DNA of 16,384 nucleotides from JBFFSQ01 sp041572275 (GTDB lineage Bacteria; Pseudomonadota; Gammaproteobacteria; SZUA-229). The position numbers and the translations under genes were made by a program. The notes under the pieces are model-generated. The model did no database searches and was not told the origin of the DNA. It was given only the letters and a program-made list of their open reading frames with translations. Within the stretch, counting starts at the first letter, position 1, and every line of letters begins with the position of its first letter. The stretch lies in the NCBI GenBank assembly GCA_041572275.1, contig JBFFSQ010000052.1:1-16384 (forward strand), in the 5' to 3' direction. This document shows, in pieces, positions 6,278 to 13,444 of the stretch.

Positions 6278-6742
6278 ATGAATGATGATAGTAACAATCC
6301 ATACCGCGCGCCAGCGTCAGATGTAAGTTTGGTGAGTCCTGAGTACGGAATTAAGAACTTTGAGCGATTTAGTGCGTGGGCAGTATTTGGTCTATCTATA
6401 ATTACACTGGGTATCTATCCGATTTACTGGATGTATACTCGATCACAAACGCTCAATTTATTTTATCCAGACAAAATTTCACCTGTTCTACTAACTTCTT
6501 TTTTAATATTTGTGTTTTTGTCATTCTTTTCAGGGATTGTTGAACCGACAGAAGTATCGTTGATAGCTATTTTGACTTTGTTTAATGTTATTTACACAAT
6601 ATTGTATTTGACAGTGCTGTTTAAATTAAGGAACAGATTAAATGATCTGGTTGTGGATAATATTAATCCGGTGATAACTTTCTTTGGTTCTGCAATATAT
6701 TTGCAATACGCTGTCAATAAAGGCCTTGATCAAAGCGAGTGA
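6278..6742 (+). CDS. DUF4234-like membrane protein
   Basis: A 154-residue protein. The start NNPYRAPASDV is a common N-terminus of small bacterial membrane proteins annotated with DUF4234 or related domains. The next part, FSAWAVFGLSIITLGIYPIYWMYTRSQTLN in two strings around residues 31-60, carries the LGIYPIYW turn typical of that group. Four hydrophobic segments lie at about residues 32-51, 71-87, 92-115 and 132-146. The function of these families is unknown. GGAAG lies 11 bases before the ATG. This is the last gene of the + strand accessory block, and the next gene converges on it. Confidence 0.7.
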   Translation: MNDDSNNPYRAPASDVSLVSPEYGIKNFERFSAWAVFGLSIITLGIYPIYWMYTRSQTLNLFYPDKISPVLLTSFLIFVFLSFFSGIVEPTEVSLIAILTLFNVIYTILYLTVLFKLRNRLNDLVVDNINPVITFFGSAIYLQYAVNKGLDQSE

Positions 6743-6773
6743 GATGAATTAATGGTGTGACGCATATAATGGG

Positions 6774-6815
6774 TCGGTGACAGCTGAGAAGTAGATGCTT
6801 TAACGTGGTCACCGA
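6774..6815. terminator. Inverted repeat between convergent genes
   Basis: TCGGTGAC at 6774-6781 pairs perfectly with GTCACCGA at 6808-6815, with a 26-base interior. It lies between the stop of the DUF4234-like gene and the stop of the minus-strand HDOD gene, where a shared terminator is expected. There is no strong T run on either side, so the assignment is tentative. Confidence 0.4.
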
Positions 6816-6819
6816 TCAT

Positions 6820-7680
6820 TTAGCTCTTTCCAGGCTTATTAGTAAAGATCAAATCCATCGACATTTTCCATTGCTGATCCGCTTCTTCTTTTACTCTGGG
6901 TAATACCTCGGGCTTCAATCCGGTGATATCCCAGCTGCCCTCGGCTACTTCTAGTTCTTCTGTTACTGGTTTGTCAGCAATTGCCGCATTCGTAATCTGG
7001 TTTGCGATGTGGACTATAGTGGCTTCCAGCTTGAACGCTTCTTTTGCTTTTAATGGTTCATTATGATAACGAGTGACCTGTTGTAAGCTTTCTGGTAGTT
7101 CAAGATTGGCCATTAACTCAGCGCCGACATCGGCATAATCAAAACCAATGCTCTCCCTTTCTGCCTGGAATAAGGGTATTTGCTTTTCGTCTGCTAAATC
7201 AGCCGCTTTTTTGGTGTCTTCAGGGATCTGTTGATACATTACTAGATGACCGATGTCATGTAGTAAGCCGGCTACGAAAGGCCTTTCTGTGTCGATACCA
7301 TCGCAGTAAAACGCGAGTAGTCGAGCATTGGCCGCACAGTACACACTGTTCATCCAGAAATCGTATATATCTAAATGGGCGTTGCTGAAACCGGAAAAAC
7401 TGTTGACCACGGTGGTAGCCATAGCCAGATCATGTACCTGGCGGGTTCCCAGCATATTAATGGCTCGTGATATGGTGTCTATTTTTGAAGCAAAGCCATA
7501 AAAAGGGCTGTTTACCATTTTTAATAGACGCGCTGTCAGACTAGGATCCTGGCTGATTACCAACGCCACATCAGCCATGGAAGAATTTGGTGAGTCAATG
7601 ACGCTCTTCAGACGTAAATAGACGTCCGGTAGTGAAATGAGCTGGATGGAATCTTTTACCAGGTTTTTAGCGGTTTTCAT
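6820..7680 (-). CDS. HDOD domain protein
   Basis: A 286-residue cytoplasmic protein made of one HDOD domain over nearly its whole length. The family motif is visible: SLPDVYLRLKSVIDSP at about 16-31, ISQDPSLTARLLKMVNSPFYG at 42-62 in two parts, ISRAINMLG at 70-78, and GLLHDIGHLVM with the HD pair His141-Asp142. HDOD proteins are related to HD phosphohydrolases but usually lack full catalytic metal sites; members act in signalling and regulation, often with cyclic-di-GMP or chemotaxis systems. No GGDEF, EAL or receiver domain is fused. AGGTGAC lies just before the ATG on the minus strand. The gene is divergent from the lipoprotein gene at 7987. Partner and output are unknown. Confidence 0.88.
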   Translation of the reverse strand: MKTAKNLVKDSIQLISLPDVYLRLKSVIDSPNSSMADVALVISQDPSLTARLLKMVNSPFYGFASKIDTISRAINMLGTRQVHDLAMATTVVNSFSGFSNAHLDIYDFWMNSVYCAANARLLAFYCDGIDTERPFVAGLLHDIGHLVMYQQIPEDTKKAADLADEKQIPLFQAERESIGFDYADVGAELMANLELPESLQQVTRYHNEPLKAKEAFKLEATIVHIANQITNAAIADKPVTEELEVAEGSWDITGLKPEVLPRVKEEADQQWKMSMDLIFTNKPGKS

Positions 7681-7986
7681 TTTGTCACCTGTTTGAATGG
7701 TTAATTTCAGTCCTTTAATCGTGTACAGATGGTCTGTGTGGCCTTGATTAAACGTATGATGTTAATTGGCATCCGAATAATACACATCCGAATTTATGTG
7801 AGCCTATAAATAAAGTAGCAGAACGTGGTGTTTCTGCCAGTGTGTACGGGTTTTTAGTGCAAATTAATAGTGGGTTTTTATCCCGTTTTTATTAAATTTG
7901 AGTAATAATTCGTGTCTGATTCGTTAAAATAAAAGCGTATTTCTAGATAATTATCTATTCTGTATAACAATAAGAAGGAATCCTAA
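7681..7986. promoter_or_regulatory. Divergent intergenic region with repeated motifs
   Basis: This region must hold the promoters of the HDOD gene (minus) and the lipoprotein gene (plus). It contains two CATCCGAAT copies at 7770-7778 and 7785-7793 (15-bp period), a hairpin GCAGAA/TTCTGC at 7818-7837, and two GGGTTTTTA copies at 7848-7856 and 7872-7880. TATAAC at 7963-7968 is a possible -10 for the lipoprotein gene, without a good -35. No operator can be named. Confidence 0.4.
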
Positions 7987-8697
7987 ATGTTTTATAAGAC
8001 GTTACTTTTAACACTGGTTTTATCTGTAACAGCCTGTGGCGGCGGTGGGGACACTACAGCAGAAATTGCACCTGCGGGAATTTATGCCGGCACTATTACG
8101 CCCACAGGTGAAACACTGGATACAGCCGTGGCTTTGATTTTGTCTACTGGCGATACGGCACTCGTCGATATTGATACCTTAGAAGCGTTTATTGGTACAA
8201 AGTCGGGAAATTCATTTACAGGAACACTTTATGCTTCTACTAGTGTAGCTTCAACTGCACAAGTCACATCAGTTTCGGGTAACAATATCAGTGGTACCTA
8301 CACAAGCTCGTTAGGCGGCGGTACGTTTACATTGTTAGCTGACACCGATCTTTACAATCGAACATCATCACTAACCAAATTAGAGGGAACCTGGGTGGAT
8401 TTGGTATTTACTAACAATAGTAATGTGGGTATATCAACCTGGGTTATTCAGGCCGACGGTTCATTTGAAGTTACAACAACATCAGTTCCAACCTGTTATG
8501 GGAGTGGATCGTTTGCTATTACAAATGATCTAAAAAACGAATACAGCCTGAGTATGAATATTGCAAACTGTCAAGGGCTTGATGATGGTGCATATGTAGG
8601 ATTTGCCGCTCTTTCTGATACAGCAGGTACCGATAACACATTATCATTAGTTTTTAGTAATGGCTCTTTTGCTGGATTTTCACAGCCAATAAAATAA
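7987..8697 (+). CDS. Unrecognised lipoprotein
   Basis: A 236-residue predicted lipoprotein. The signal has a hydrophobic core LLLTLVLSV and lipobox VTAC, so Cys17 would be lipidated, followed by the flexible GGGGD linker common in such proteins. The mature part is rich in Thr, Ser, Gly and short strands (GIYAGTITPTGE near 32-43, FTGTLYAS, GTYTSSLGGGTFTLL, GTWVDLVF) and looks like one or two beta-barrel domains, similar in style to exported lipoproteins of marine gammaproteobacteria. No family is recognised. AAGGAA precedes the ATG. Its TAA stop shares one base with the ATG of the next gene, so the two are almost certainly an operon. Confidence 0.75.
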   Translation: MFYKTLLLTLVLSVTACGGGGDTTAEIAPAGIYAGTITPTGETLDTAVALILSTGDTALVDIDTLEAFIGTKSGNSFTGTLYASTSVASTAQVTSVSGNNISGTYTSSLGGGTFTLLADTDLYNRTSSLTKLEGTWVDLVFTNNSNVGISTWVIQADGSFEVTTTSVPTCYGSGSFAITNDLKNEYSLSMNIANCQGLDDGAYVGFAALSDTAGTDNTLSLVFSNGSFAGFSQPIK

Positions 8698-8978
8698 TGA
8701 ATATGTTGGCACTGATTTCTGCGATTGCCGGGTTATTGGTTTTATCTTTAGTTGTGGTGCTGGGCAATAAAATTAAGAATCGATGGCTGAGATACTTGTC
8801 CATAGTTGTTGGTATTATCCTGGCTCTGGCAGTTGCCGGTAGTTTGCCTTCCTTGTTAGGTGATAATGAAATACGTACAAGTGCTGAAGCGGGCGAGTAT
8901 ATGCTTTATCTGGCTGTGATGATGGTGGTTATTAAATCGATGTTTTTTAAAAAGTCGACAGTTAAAAAGCAAAGATGA
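8697..8978 (+). CDS. Small unrecognised membrane protein coupled to the lipoprotein
   Basis: A 93-residue protein with three hydrophobic segments at about residues 4-22, 33-53 and 67-84, and a very basic end (KKSTVKKQR) that should face the cytoplasm. Its ATG begins on the last base of the lipoprotein's stop codon (TAATG), which implies translation by terminating ribosomes; no separate ribosome binding site is seen. The second Met (codon 3) could also be used. No family is recognised. Confidence 0.72.
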   Translation: MNMLALISAIAGLLVLSLVVVLGNKIKNRWLRYLSIVVGIILALAVAGSLPSLLGDNEIRTSAEAGEYMLYLAVMMVVIKSMFFKKSTVKKQR

Positions 8979-9048
8979 AGTATATACATCTATGCTGGTG
9001 GTTTCTGCTGCTTCGGAGTCTAGGTACTAAGTTTGCAAGGAAAATTAA

Positions 9049-9828
9049 ATGGAATTAACGATTTACCAGATAGATGCGTTTGCCTCCAGGGCTTTTGAAG
9101 GTAACCCGGCAGCAGTCTGTCCACTGGAGGCGTGGTTACCTGATGAGTTAATGCAGTCAATTGCAAATGAAAATAATTTGTCTGAAACGGCTTTTTTTGT
9201 GCCGACAGCTAAAGGTTATCATGTTCGTTGGTTTACACCCTCTCATGAAGTTGATTTGTGCGGTCATGCGACACTGGCCAGTGCCTATGCAATATTCAAC
9301 ATTCTTGGGTATGAAGAAAATGAAATAGCATTTGATTCGAGAAGTGGTGTACTCACAGTAAAACGCAATAACGACTGGCTGGAAATGGACTTTCCATCTC
9401 AACCACCGGTTAAATGCGATACTCCTGCACAAATAGTTGATGCATTTGATCTAGAGCCTGTCGAGTGCTTGAAGGCAGAGGATTACATTGTGGTGTTTGA
9501 GGACGAACAAAGTGTTATAAACGCCAACCCTAATTTGGCGCTTTTGGCTGAACTTGACCTCAGGGGGGTTGCTATTACATCACAATCGAAGACGTATGAT
9601 TTTGTGACACGTTTTTTTGCACCCAGGTATGGCATTAATGAAGACCCAGTGACTGGTTCGGCATTTACCCAGCTTGTACCCTACTGGTCAAATAAGCTAA
9701 ATAAGCAGAGTATGCAGGCAAAACAGGTCTCTAGCCGAGGTGGTATCGTGCAATGTGTTGATATGAAAGAACGTGTCATAATATCAGGTAAAGCGGTAAA
9801 GTATATGGAAGGTGCTATTAGCGTATAG
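9049..9828 (+). CDS. PhzF-family isomerase/epimerase
   Basis: A 259-residue cytoplasmic protein of the PhzF (diaminopimelate epimerase-like) fold. Conserved parts are YQIDAFASRAFEGNPAAVCPL (7-26 region), NNLSETAFF with Glu46 at the position of the catalytic Glu45 of PhzF, RWFTPSHEVDLCGHATLA with His73, and INEDPVTGSAF with Asp199. Most members have His after GSA; here residue 206 is Phe. The family includes PhzF of phenazine synthesis and many uncharacterised isomerases such as YddE-like proteins; with no phz genes nearby, a phenazine role is not supported. AAGGAAA precedes the ATG. The length is slightly short for the family but both lobes are present. Confidence 0.9.
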   Translation: MELTIYQIDAFASRAFEGNPAAVCPLEAWLPDELMQSIANENNLSETAFFVPTAKGYHVRWFTPSHEVDLCGHATLASAYAIFNILGYEENEIAFDSRSGVLTVKRNNDWLEMDFPSQPPVKCDTPAQIVDAFDLEPVECLKAEDYIVVFEDEQSVINANPNLALLAELDLRGVAITSQSKTYDFVTRFFAPRYGINEDPVTGSAFTQLVPYWSNKLNKQSMQAKQVSSRGGIVQCVDMKERVIISGKAVKYMEGAISV

Positions 9829-9866
9829 TACTTGACAAAATACTAAGCTAATCAGAGTGAATCACA

Positions 9867-10769
9867 ATGAAAATTGGTTTGGCACTTGGTAGTGGCTCTT
9901 CTCGTGGCTGGTCGCATATAGGTGTGATTAATGCGCTGACTGAGCAGGGCATTGTGCCCGATATTATTTGTGGCACGTCTATCGGCTCGTTAGTTGGAGC
10001 TTCTTATGTGTCAAATAATCTTGAGAAGCTTGAAGAATGGGCACGTTCACTCACCCGGTTTGAAATGGCCCGTTTTTTTGACATTAACTCCTCATTCAAT
10101 GGTTTTGTTGATACTGAGCGACTACACCATTTCTTAAATAAGGTTGTTGCCAGCGACGATGCGGTGATCGAGGCGCTGGATAAACGCTATGCCTCTATCG
10201 CAACAGATCTGGAAACGGGTAGAGAGATCTGGTTAACAGAAGGCTCAGTGTTAGAGGCTGTCTGGTCATCAATCTCATTACCGGGTTTATTTCCGGCGAT
10301 TAAAAATAATAACAAATGGTTGGTTGATGGTGGTCTGGTCAACCCAGTTCCTGTTTCGGTGTGCCGGGCACTGGGTGCCGATATTGTGATAGCGGTAAAC
10401 CTGAATGGCAATATTGTCGGCAAGCATTTTCAAAAACCTAAAGAAGTTGTAAAGAAACAGCAAAATTCAGGTGTCGTCAGCAAGATTACCGATTTAGTTG
10501 CTGAATATACATCTTCCGTTTTTTCAACAGCTAAAGTAGAAGAGGAGCCGCCGAGTTTATTCGAGGCGATTGCCGGCTCAGTAAATATTACTCAGGACAG
10601 AATCACCAGAAGTCGTATGGCGGGAGATCCGCCCGATATTTTGCTCTCACCTAAGCTTGCGCATATTGGATTATTGGAGTTTTATCGAGCAGCTGAGGCT
10701 ATCGCTGAGGGTCGAGACTGTGTTAAACGCATGTTGCCTGAAATACAATATGCATTTCGTTTGTTCTAG
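9867..10769 (+). CDS. rssA: Patatin-like phospholipase, RssA type
   Basis: A 300-residue cytoplasmic protein of the patatin family, serine lipid hydrolases with a Ser-Asp dyad. The oxyanion loop is GSGSSRGWSHIG (8-19), the nucleophile elbow is GTSIG with Ser38, and the catalytic Asp154 lies in the DGG motif of WLVDGGLVNPVPV. DIVIAVNLNG follows, as in RssA and related proteins. The part after residue 185 (KPKEVVKKQ onward) is less conserved and contains VNITQDRITRSRM, typical of the subgroup. All catalytic residues are present, so it should be active. The symbol follows family resemblance to E. coli RssA; the rssB partner is not next to it. The gene follows phzF-like by 38 bases and may be co-transcribed. 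Confidence 0.88.
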   Translation: MKIGLALGSGSSRGWSHIGVINALTEQGIVPDIICGTSIGSLVGASYVSNNLEKLEEWARSLTRFEMARFFDINSSFNGFVDTERLHHFLNKVVASDDAVIEALDKRYASIATDLETGREIWLTEGSVLEAVWSSISLPGLFPAIKNNNKWLVDGGLVNPVPVSVCRALGADIVIAVNLNGNIVGKHFQKPKEVVKKQQNSGVVSKITDLVAEYTSSVFSTAKVEEEPPSLFEAIAGSVNITQDRITRSRMAGDPPDILLSPKLAHIGLLEFYRAAEAIAEGRDCVKRMLPEIQYAFRLF

Positions 10770-10948
10770 TAAACCTCAGAACATAGATTAGATTTAATAG
10801 TTCGGTCCTGTATTTAAATTTTCAGTTCCAATGGGGTGAGATGGACTGCTGTCCCATTTAAATATGTACAAAATGTATTTGGCGTGTTTATTTCAATGCT
10901 TAGATAAAATAGATCTGTATATAAATATTAAAATTTAAAACAGGAATA
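10770..10948. other. Non-coding A+T-rich gap after the patatin gene
   Basis: No gene is visible. ATGGG near 10834 and CCCAT near 10854 could form a weak hairpin without a T run. The rest is A+T-rich and leads into the palindromic element at 10949. Confidence 0.5.
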
Positions 10949-11107
10949 GCGTCATACCTGCGAAGGCAGGTATCCAGTCAGTTATTGGTTGGAGCACTCG
11001 TCACGATTCCTGGATTGCAGACTTTGCGGGATCAAATTGCATGGAGCAATTTAAACAGGCTTTGCCTGGCCCGCAGTGCGAAGAGCAAGAGCTCGGAGTA
11101 ATGACGC
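10949..11107. repeat. REP/MITE-like palindromic element
   Basis: The element is bounded by the inverted termini GCGTCAT (10949-10955) and ATGACGC (11101-11107). Just inside the left end is a perfect 8-bp hairpin, ATACCTGC and GCAGGTAT around GAAG (10954-10973), followed by CCAG. This matches the widespread bacterial pattern GTCAT-hairpin-CCAG found in dispersed non-autonomous repeats. It encodes nothing; an open frame from 11041 into the next gene is accidental. It separates the patatin gene from the VOC gene. Only one copy is in the window, so repetition elsewhere in the genome is inferred. Confidence 0.62.
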
Positions 11108-11160
11108 GTAACTGGGACAGCAATGGGCGGGATGTCCTGTATTTCAATCAAGGAGTTAGT

Positions 11161-11589
11161 ATGAAACCTAGAATCAGTATGATCACACTTGGTGTCATGG
11201 ATTTAGAGGCATCTATTCAATTCTATAAAGATGGGCTAGGCTTCCCTAAAATGGATTCACCCCCAGAGGTTGCGTTCTTTACTCTCAATGGTAGCTGGTT
11301 AGGTTTGTATGGACGTGAGGCACTGGCAGCAGATGCTGAGGTGCCAGCGGAGGGGAGTGGTTTTAGCGGTTTTGCGCTGGCACATAATGTGTCATCTGAA
11401 GTAGAAGTCGATCAACTACTGCAACAGGCTTTGTCAGCCGGAGCGACTCTGGCCAGGCCAGCACAAAAAACCTCATGGGGTGGTTATTCAGGGTATTTCA
11501 AAGATCCCGATGGCTATCTATGGGAGGTGGCGCACAACCCTTTCTTCTGGATTGGCCCTATAGACGAACCTGCAAAACAGGGCGATTGA
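11161..11589 (+). CDS. VOC (glyoxalase/dioxygenase-fold) family protein
   Basis: A 142-residue protein. The start is placed at ATG 11161 because AAGGAG stands just before it and homology begins there (ISMITLGVMDLEASIQFYKD); an in-frame ATG at 11041 would add 40 residues from the repeat element. The features are one VOC module pair: ITLGVMDLEASIQFYKDGLG at 8-27, the strand FFTLNGSWLGLYGR, GFALAHNV near 75, and YFKDPDGYLWEVAHNP at about 113-128. Glu in WEVAHNP is the usual last metal ligand of the fold; the usual first His (as in H in T.xH of many members) is replaced by Thr-Leu here. The substrate is unknown. Confidence 0.85.
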   Translation: MKPRISMITLGVMDLEASIQFYKDGLGFPKMDSPPEVAFFTLNGSWLGLYGREALAADAEVPAEGSGFSGFALAHNVSSEVEVDQLLQQALSAGATLARPAQKTSWGGYSGYFKDPDGYLWEVAHNPFFWIGPIDEPAKQGD

Positions 11590-11616
11590 GCTGCTTGCCT
11601 TTACAGGCTGTCAGGT

Positions 11617-12051
11617 TTAACCAAATCCGCCATAGGTGTCACCACAGCTGGGGCAGCTTTTATGCTCCTGCTCGGTTTTTTTAGTGGCAAGCTTTTCAAT
11701 ACCATTCTTCCAGCATTTCAGGAAGTGCTGGAGCTTCTCGGTTAGTTCATCGGGGCATTCACGATAATTGATGGTGCAGTGGATTAACGGGATGTCCTGG
11801 GTTTCTGCATCTGAGGTTATGGTCCATTGCATGGCATAGGGTGTGTCGATGAGGGTGAAGCGCACACCCTGCTGAATCAGTTCCCGGTGAATATGCAATT
11901 CACCCATTTCACAATGCACCAGGGCGCGGTTACCTTCCTGACTGACCACTTTGTCAATCGATGAGCAGTATTCACTGAGTTTGGAAATGCTGACATAGCG
12001 CTGTATGTCTCTGGAAGATAGGGTGACGGGAACGTCAAGAAAAAATTCCAT
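11617..12051 (-). CDS. Unrecognised protein with CPSC tail
   Basis: A 144-residue protein probably in the cytoplasm, with no signal peptide or membrane segment. The body (LVHCEMGELHIHRELIQQGV near 44-63, then FTLIDTPYAMQWTIT) looks like a mixed alpha/beta domain. The last residues are CPSCGDTYGGFG, with Cys133 and Cys136 in a CxxC pair that could bind zinc or act in thiol chemistry. The ribosome binding site before the ATG is poor. It lies downstream of dsrE2 in the same direction, separated by 169 bases that include a strong hairpin, so it may have its own promoter. I do not recognise a family. Alternative: a redox accessory of the dsrE2 unit, which is only a guess. Confidence 0.6.
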   Translation of the reverse strand: MEFFLDVPVTLSSRDIQRYVSISKLSEYCSSIDKVVSQEGNRALVHCEMGELHIHRELIQQGVRFTLIDTPYAMQWTITSDAETQDIPLIHCTINYRECPDELTEKLQHFLKCWKNGIEKLATKKTEQEHKSCPSCGDTYGGFG

Positions 12052-12171
12052 GGATGGAGCAACCTGCTTATTTACTTTAATTAGAACCTTAGGTTAGTTC
12101 AGTTTAGGCAGAGTATAAAGCCGATATTTAGTGATCTAGGTCAAAGGAGCTGTTATTTAAGTGAGTGACGC

Positions 12172-12202
12172 GGCAGGACCCTTCAGATCGATGAGTCCTG
12201 CC
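12172..12202 (-). terminator. Hairpin downstream of dsrE2
   Basis: GGCAGGAC (12172-12179) and GTCCTGCC (12195-12202) form a perfect 8-bp G+C-rich stem with a 15-base loop, 18 bases after the dsrE2 stop on the minus strand. The strength and place suit a terminator or RNA-stabilising structure. No clear T run follows on the minus strand. Confidence 0.5.
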
Positions 12203-12220
12203 TCGGCTGTTGTGATCGGT

Positions 12221-12790
12221 TCAGGAGATAAAATACGCAGTCCTGGCATTCAATGCTGTTTCATACATGGCGGCAACACCGCATACATCTACCGGGACCA
12301 CCCATTCATCGGCATCAAAGCCCATCATGCCCAGAGACGGAGAGCAGACCTGGAAGGTGATGCCGCATTCTTTAGCCAGTTCGATTTGTTCTTCCAGGGA
12401 TGACATTTGACCTTTCATCACGTAATTGAAAAATTTACGTCCGAGACCGCCAAATGCCATGCGTGAGGGTGACAGGTCTTTGCTGCTACCCGGTAGCATC
12501 AGGTTAATTAATTTGTGGGTGAATTTCTTGCCTTTTAAGCGTTTACCTTTTTTAATCACGGTGCAGCCCCAGAAGGTAAAAAACATGGTCACTTCCATGC
12601 CCATGGCCACTGCGCCATTCGCCATGAAAAAAGCGGCGACAGCTTTGTCAAAGTCACCGGATAACAAAATAATTGAAACCTTGTTGTCAGGCACTCGTTT
12701 CTTGATATCGTTGAGTTCACGTTCAACTGAAAACATTTGTGAGGCTAGATCTGTCATGGTGAGTTCGTTCTGGATTTTTGCGGCTTCCAT
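12221..12790 (-). CDS. DsrE2-family sulfur-carrier-like protein
   Basis: A 189-residue protein of the DsrE/DsrF-like fold, DsrE2 subgroup. Conserved parts are KVSIILLSGDFDKAVAAFFMA (37-57 in two parts), the loop MFFTFWGC (Cys76), GQMSSLEEQIELAKECGITF and CSPSLGMMGFDADEW with Cys149, the position where active DsrE2 proteins carry the persulfide-binding Cys, then DVCGVAAMYE with Cys170. Known members accept sulfur from rhodanese and pass it to TusA in sulfur oxidation; no tusA, rhodanese or hdr genes lie in the window. An N-terminal region of about 35 residues precedes the core domain and looks helical. AGGAG precedes the ATG. The gene is divergent from marR, with a palindromic operator candidate between them. 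Confidence 0.85.
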   Translation of the reverse strand: MEAAKIQNELTMTDLASQMFSVERELNDIKKRVPDNKVSIILLSGDFDKAVAAFFMANGAVAMGMEVTMFFTFWGCTVIKKGKRLKGKKFTHKLINLMLPGSSKDLSPSRMAFGGLGRKFFNYVMKGQMSSLEEQIELAKECGITFQVCSPSLGMMGFDADEWVVPVDVCGVAAMYETALNARTAYFIS

Positions 12791-12807
12791 TATTTTCTCC
12801 TGGGTGT

Positions 12808-12829
12808 GTGTTTAAAACACATTTGTGTT
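12808..12829. promoter_or_regulatory. Small palindrome in the dsrE2 leader
   Basis: GTGTTT and AAACAC surround a single A at 12808-12820, a perfect 13-bp palindrome with a one-base centre, and another GTGTT follows at 12825-12829. It lies 18-39 bases upstream of the dsrE2 ATG, just before its ribosome binding site. It could be a secondary operator or a hairpin in the leader. Confidence 0.35.
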
Positions 12830-12960
12830 CAAATGAAGATGTAACCAATCATGAGTTACAAAGCCTGTATTTATTTAATGCATTGATTGTGGTTGCAGAC
12901 AACAGATAGACACGTTAAATCAGTGAAAATAATTAAAAAATGGCTCATTTTTAACCAATA

Positions 12961-12987
12961 TTTAGTTAGTTAAGTTAACTAACTAAA
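12961..12987. promoter_or_regulatory. Perfect 27-bp palindrome, probable MarR operator
   Basis: The left half TTTAGTTAGTTAA (12961-12973) and right half TTAACTAACTAAA (12975-12987) are exact reverse complements around the single G at 12974. It lies 25 bases before the marR start and about 170 bases upstream of the divergent dsrE2 start. MarR dimers typically bind A+T-rich palindromes of 16-24 bp in just such divergent regions, so autoregulation and control of dsrE2 are likely. The halves are built from TTAG/TAAC tetranucleotide repeats. Confidence 0.7.
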
Positions 12988-13012
12988 ATAAGAAATTTAA
13001 CAGGGTTAATGT

Positions 13013-13426
13013 ATGCACGAGTTAAATGTGCTGGAGTTTCTGGACGGCGCACATGTTATCGAGCGCAGATTTGCATTGGCGTTAATGTATACCGGCTTGC
13101 GTATTCCGCAATTTCGCGCAATGAATTTCCTGAGTCAGTCGGGACGATTAACGGTGTCAGAACTGAGTGATAAACTGGGAGTGACCCGGGCCAGTGCCAG
13201 TAACCTGGTGAATGAATTGATCAAGGCCGGTATTGCGACCAGTCAGGAGAATGAGTCTGATAAACGTTCATTTTATGTCAGCCTCACCGATTCCGGTAAA
13301 CGACGGTTGGTGGTAGCACGTAATGACATTTCCATTGTTCAGATGAGTATTTCCCGAAATTTTCCTGAATCGACCATACAGCAACTGAATGAATTTTCAG
13401 AATTAATTAAACACACCTATAGTTAA
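13013..13426 (+). CDS. MarR-family transcriptional regulator
   Basis: A 137-residue winged-helix regulator. The core is RMNFLSQ-like at 36-42 (AMNFLSQSG), the helix-turn-helix LTVSELSDKLGVTRASASNL at 46-65, NELIKAGIATSQENESDKRS with the wing Asp83-Lys84-Arg85, and LTDSGKR at 91-97. This order is diagnostic of MarR. The N- and C-terminal helices needed for dimerisation are present but short. A probable operator stands 25 bases upstream. It is followed by a DUF2384-like gene after 18 bases, probably one transcript. No conserved oxidant-sensing Cys is present (there is no Cys at all), so thiol sensing as in OhrR is unlikely; the signal is unknown. Confidence 0.88.
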   Translation: MHELNVLEFLDGAHVIERRFALALMYTGLRIPQFRAMNFLSQSGRLTVSELSDKLGVTRASASNLVNELIKAGIATSQENESDKRSFYVSLTDSGKRRLVVARNDISIVQMSISRNFPESTIQQLNEFSELIKHTYS

Positions 13427-13444
13427 AGAAGTCGACTGACGGTA

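Noticed and set aside
9049..9828. Phenazine biosynthesis from the PhzF-like gene
   Set aside because: No other phz genes are nearby and most PhzF-fold proteins act elsewhere.
11041..11160. Upstream extension of the VOC protein by 40 residues
   Set aside because: The extension is translated from the palindromic repeat and lacks a ribosome binding site; AAGGAG and family homology both start at 11161.
12426..12815. A 129-codon plus-strand frame opposite dsrE2
   Set aside because: It is the antisense of a well-supported gene, with no family match and no ribosome binding site.
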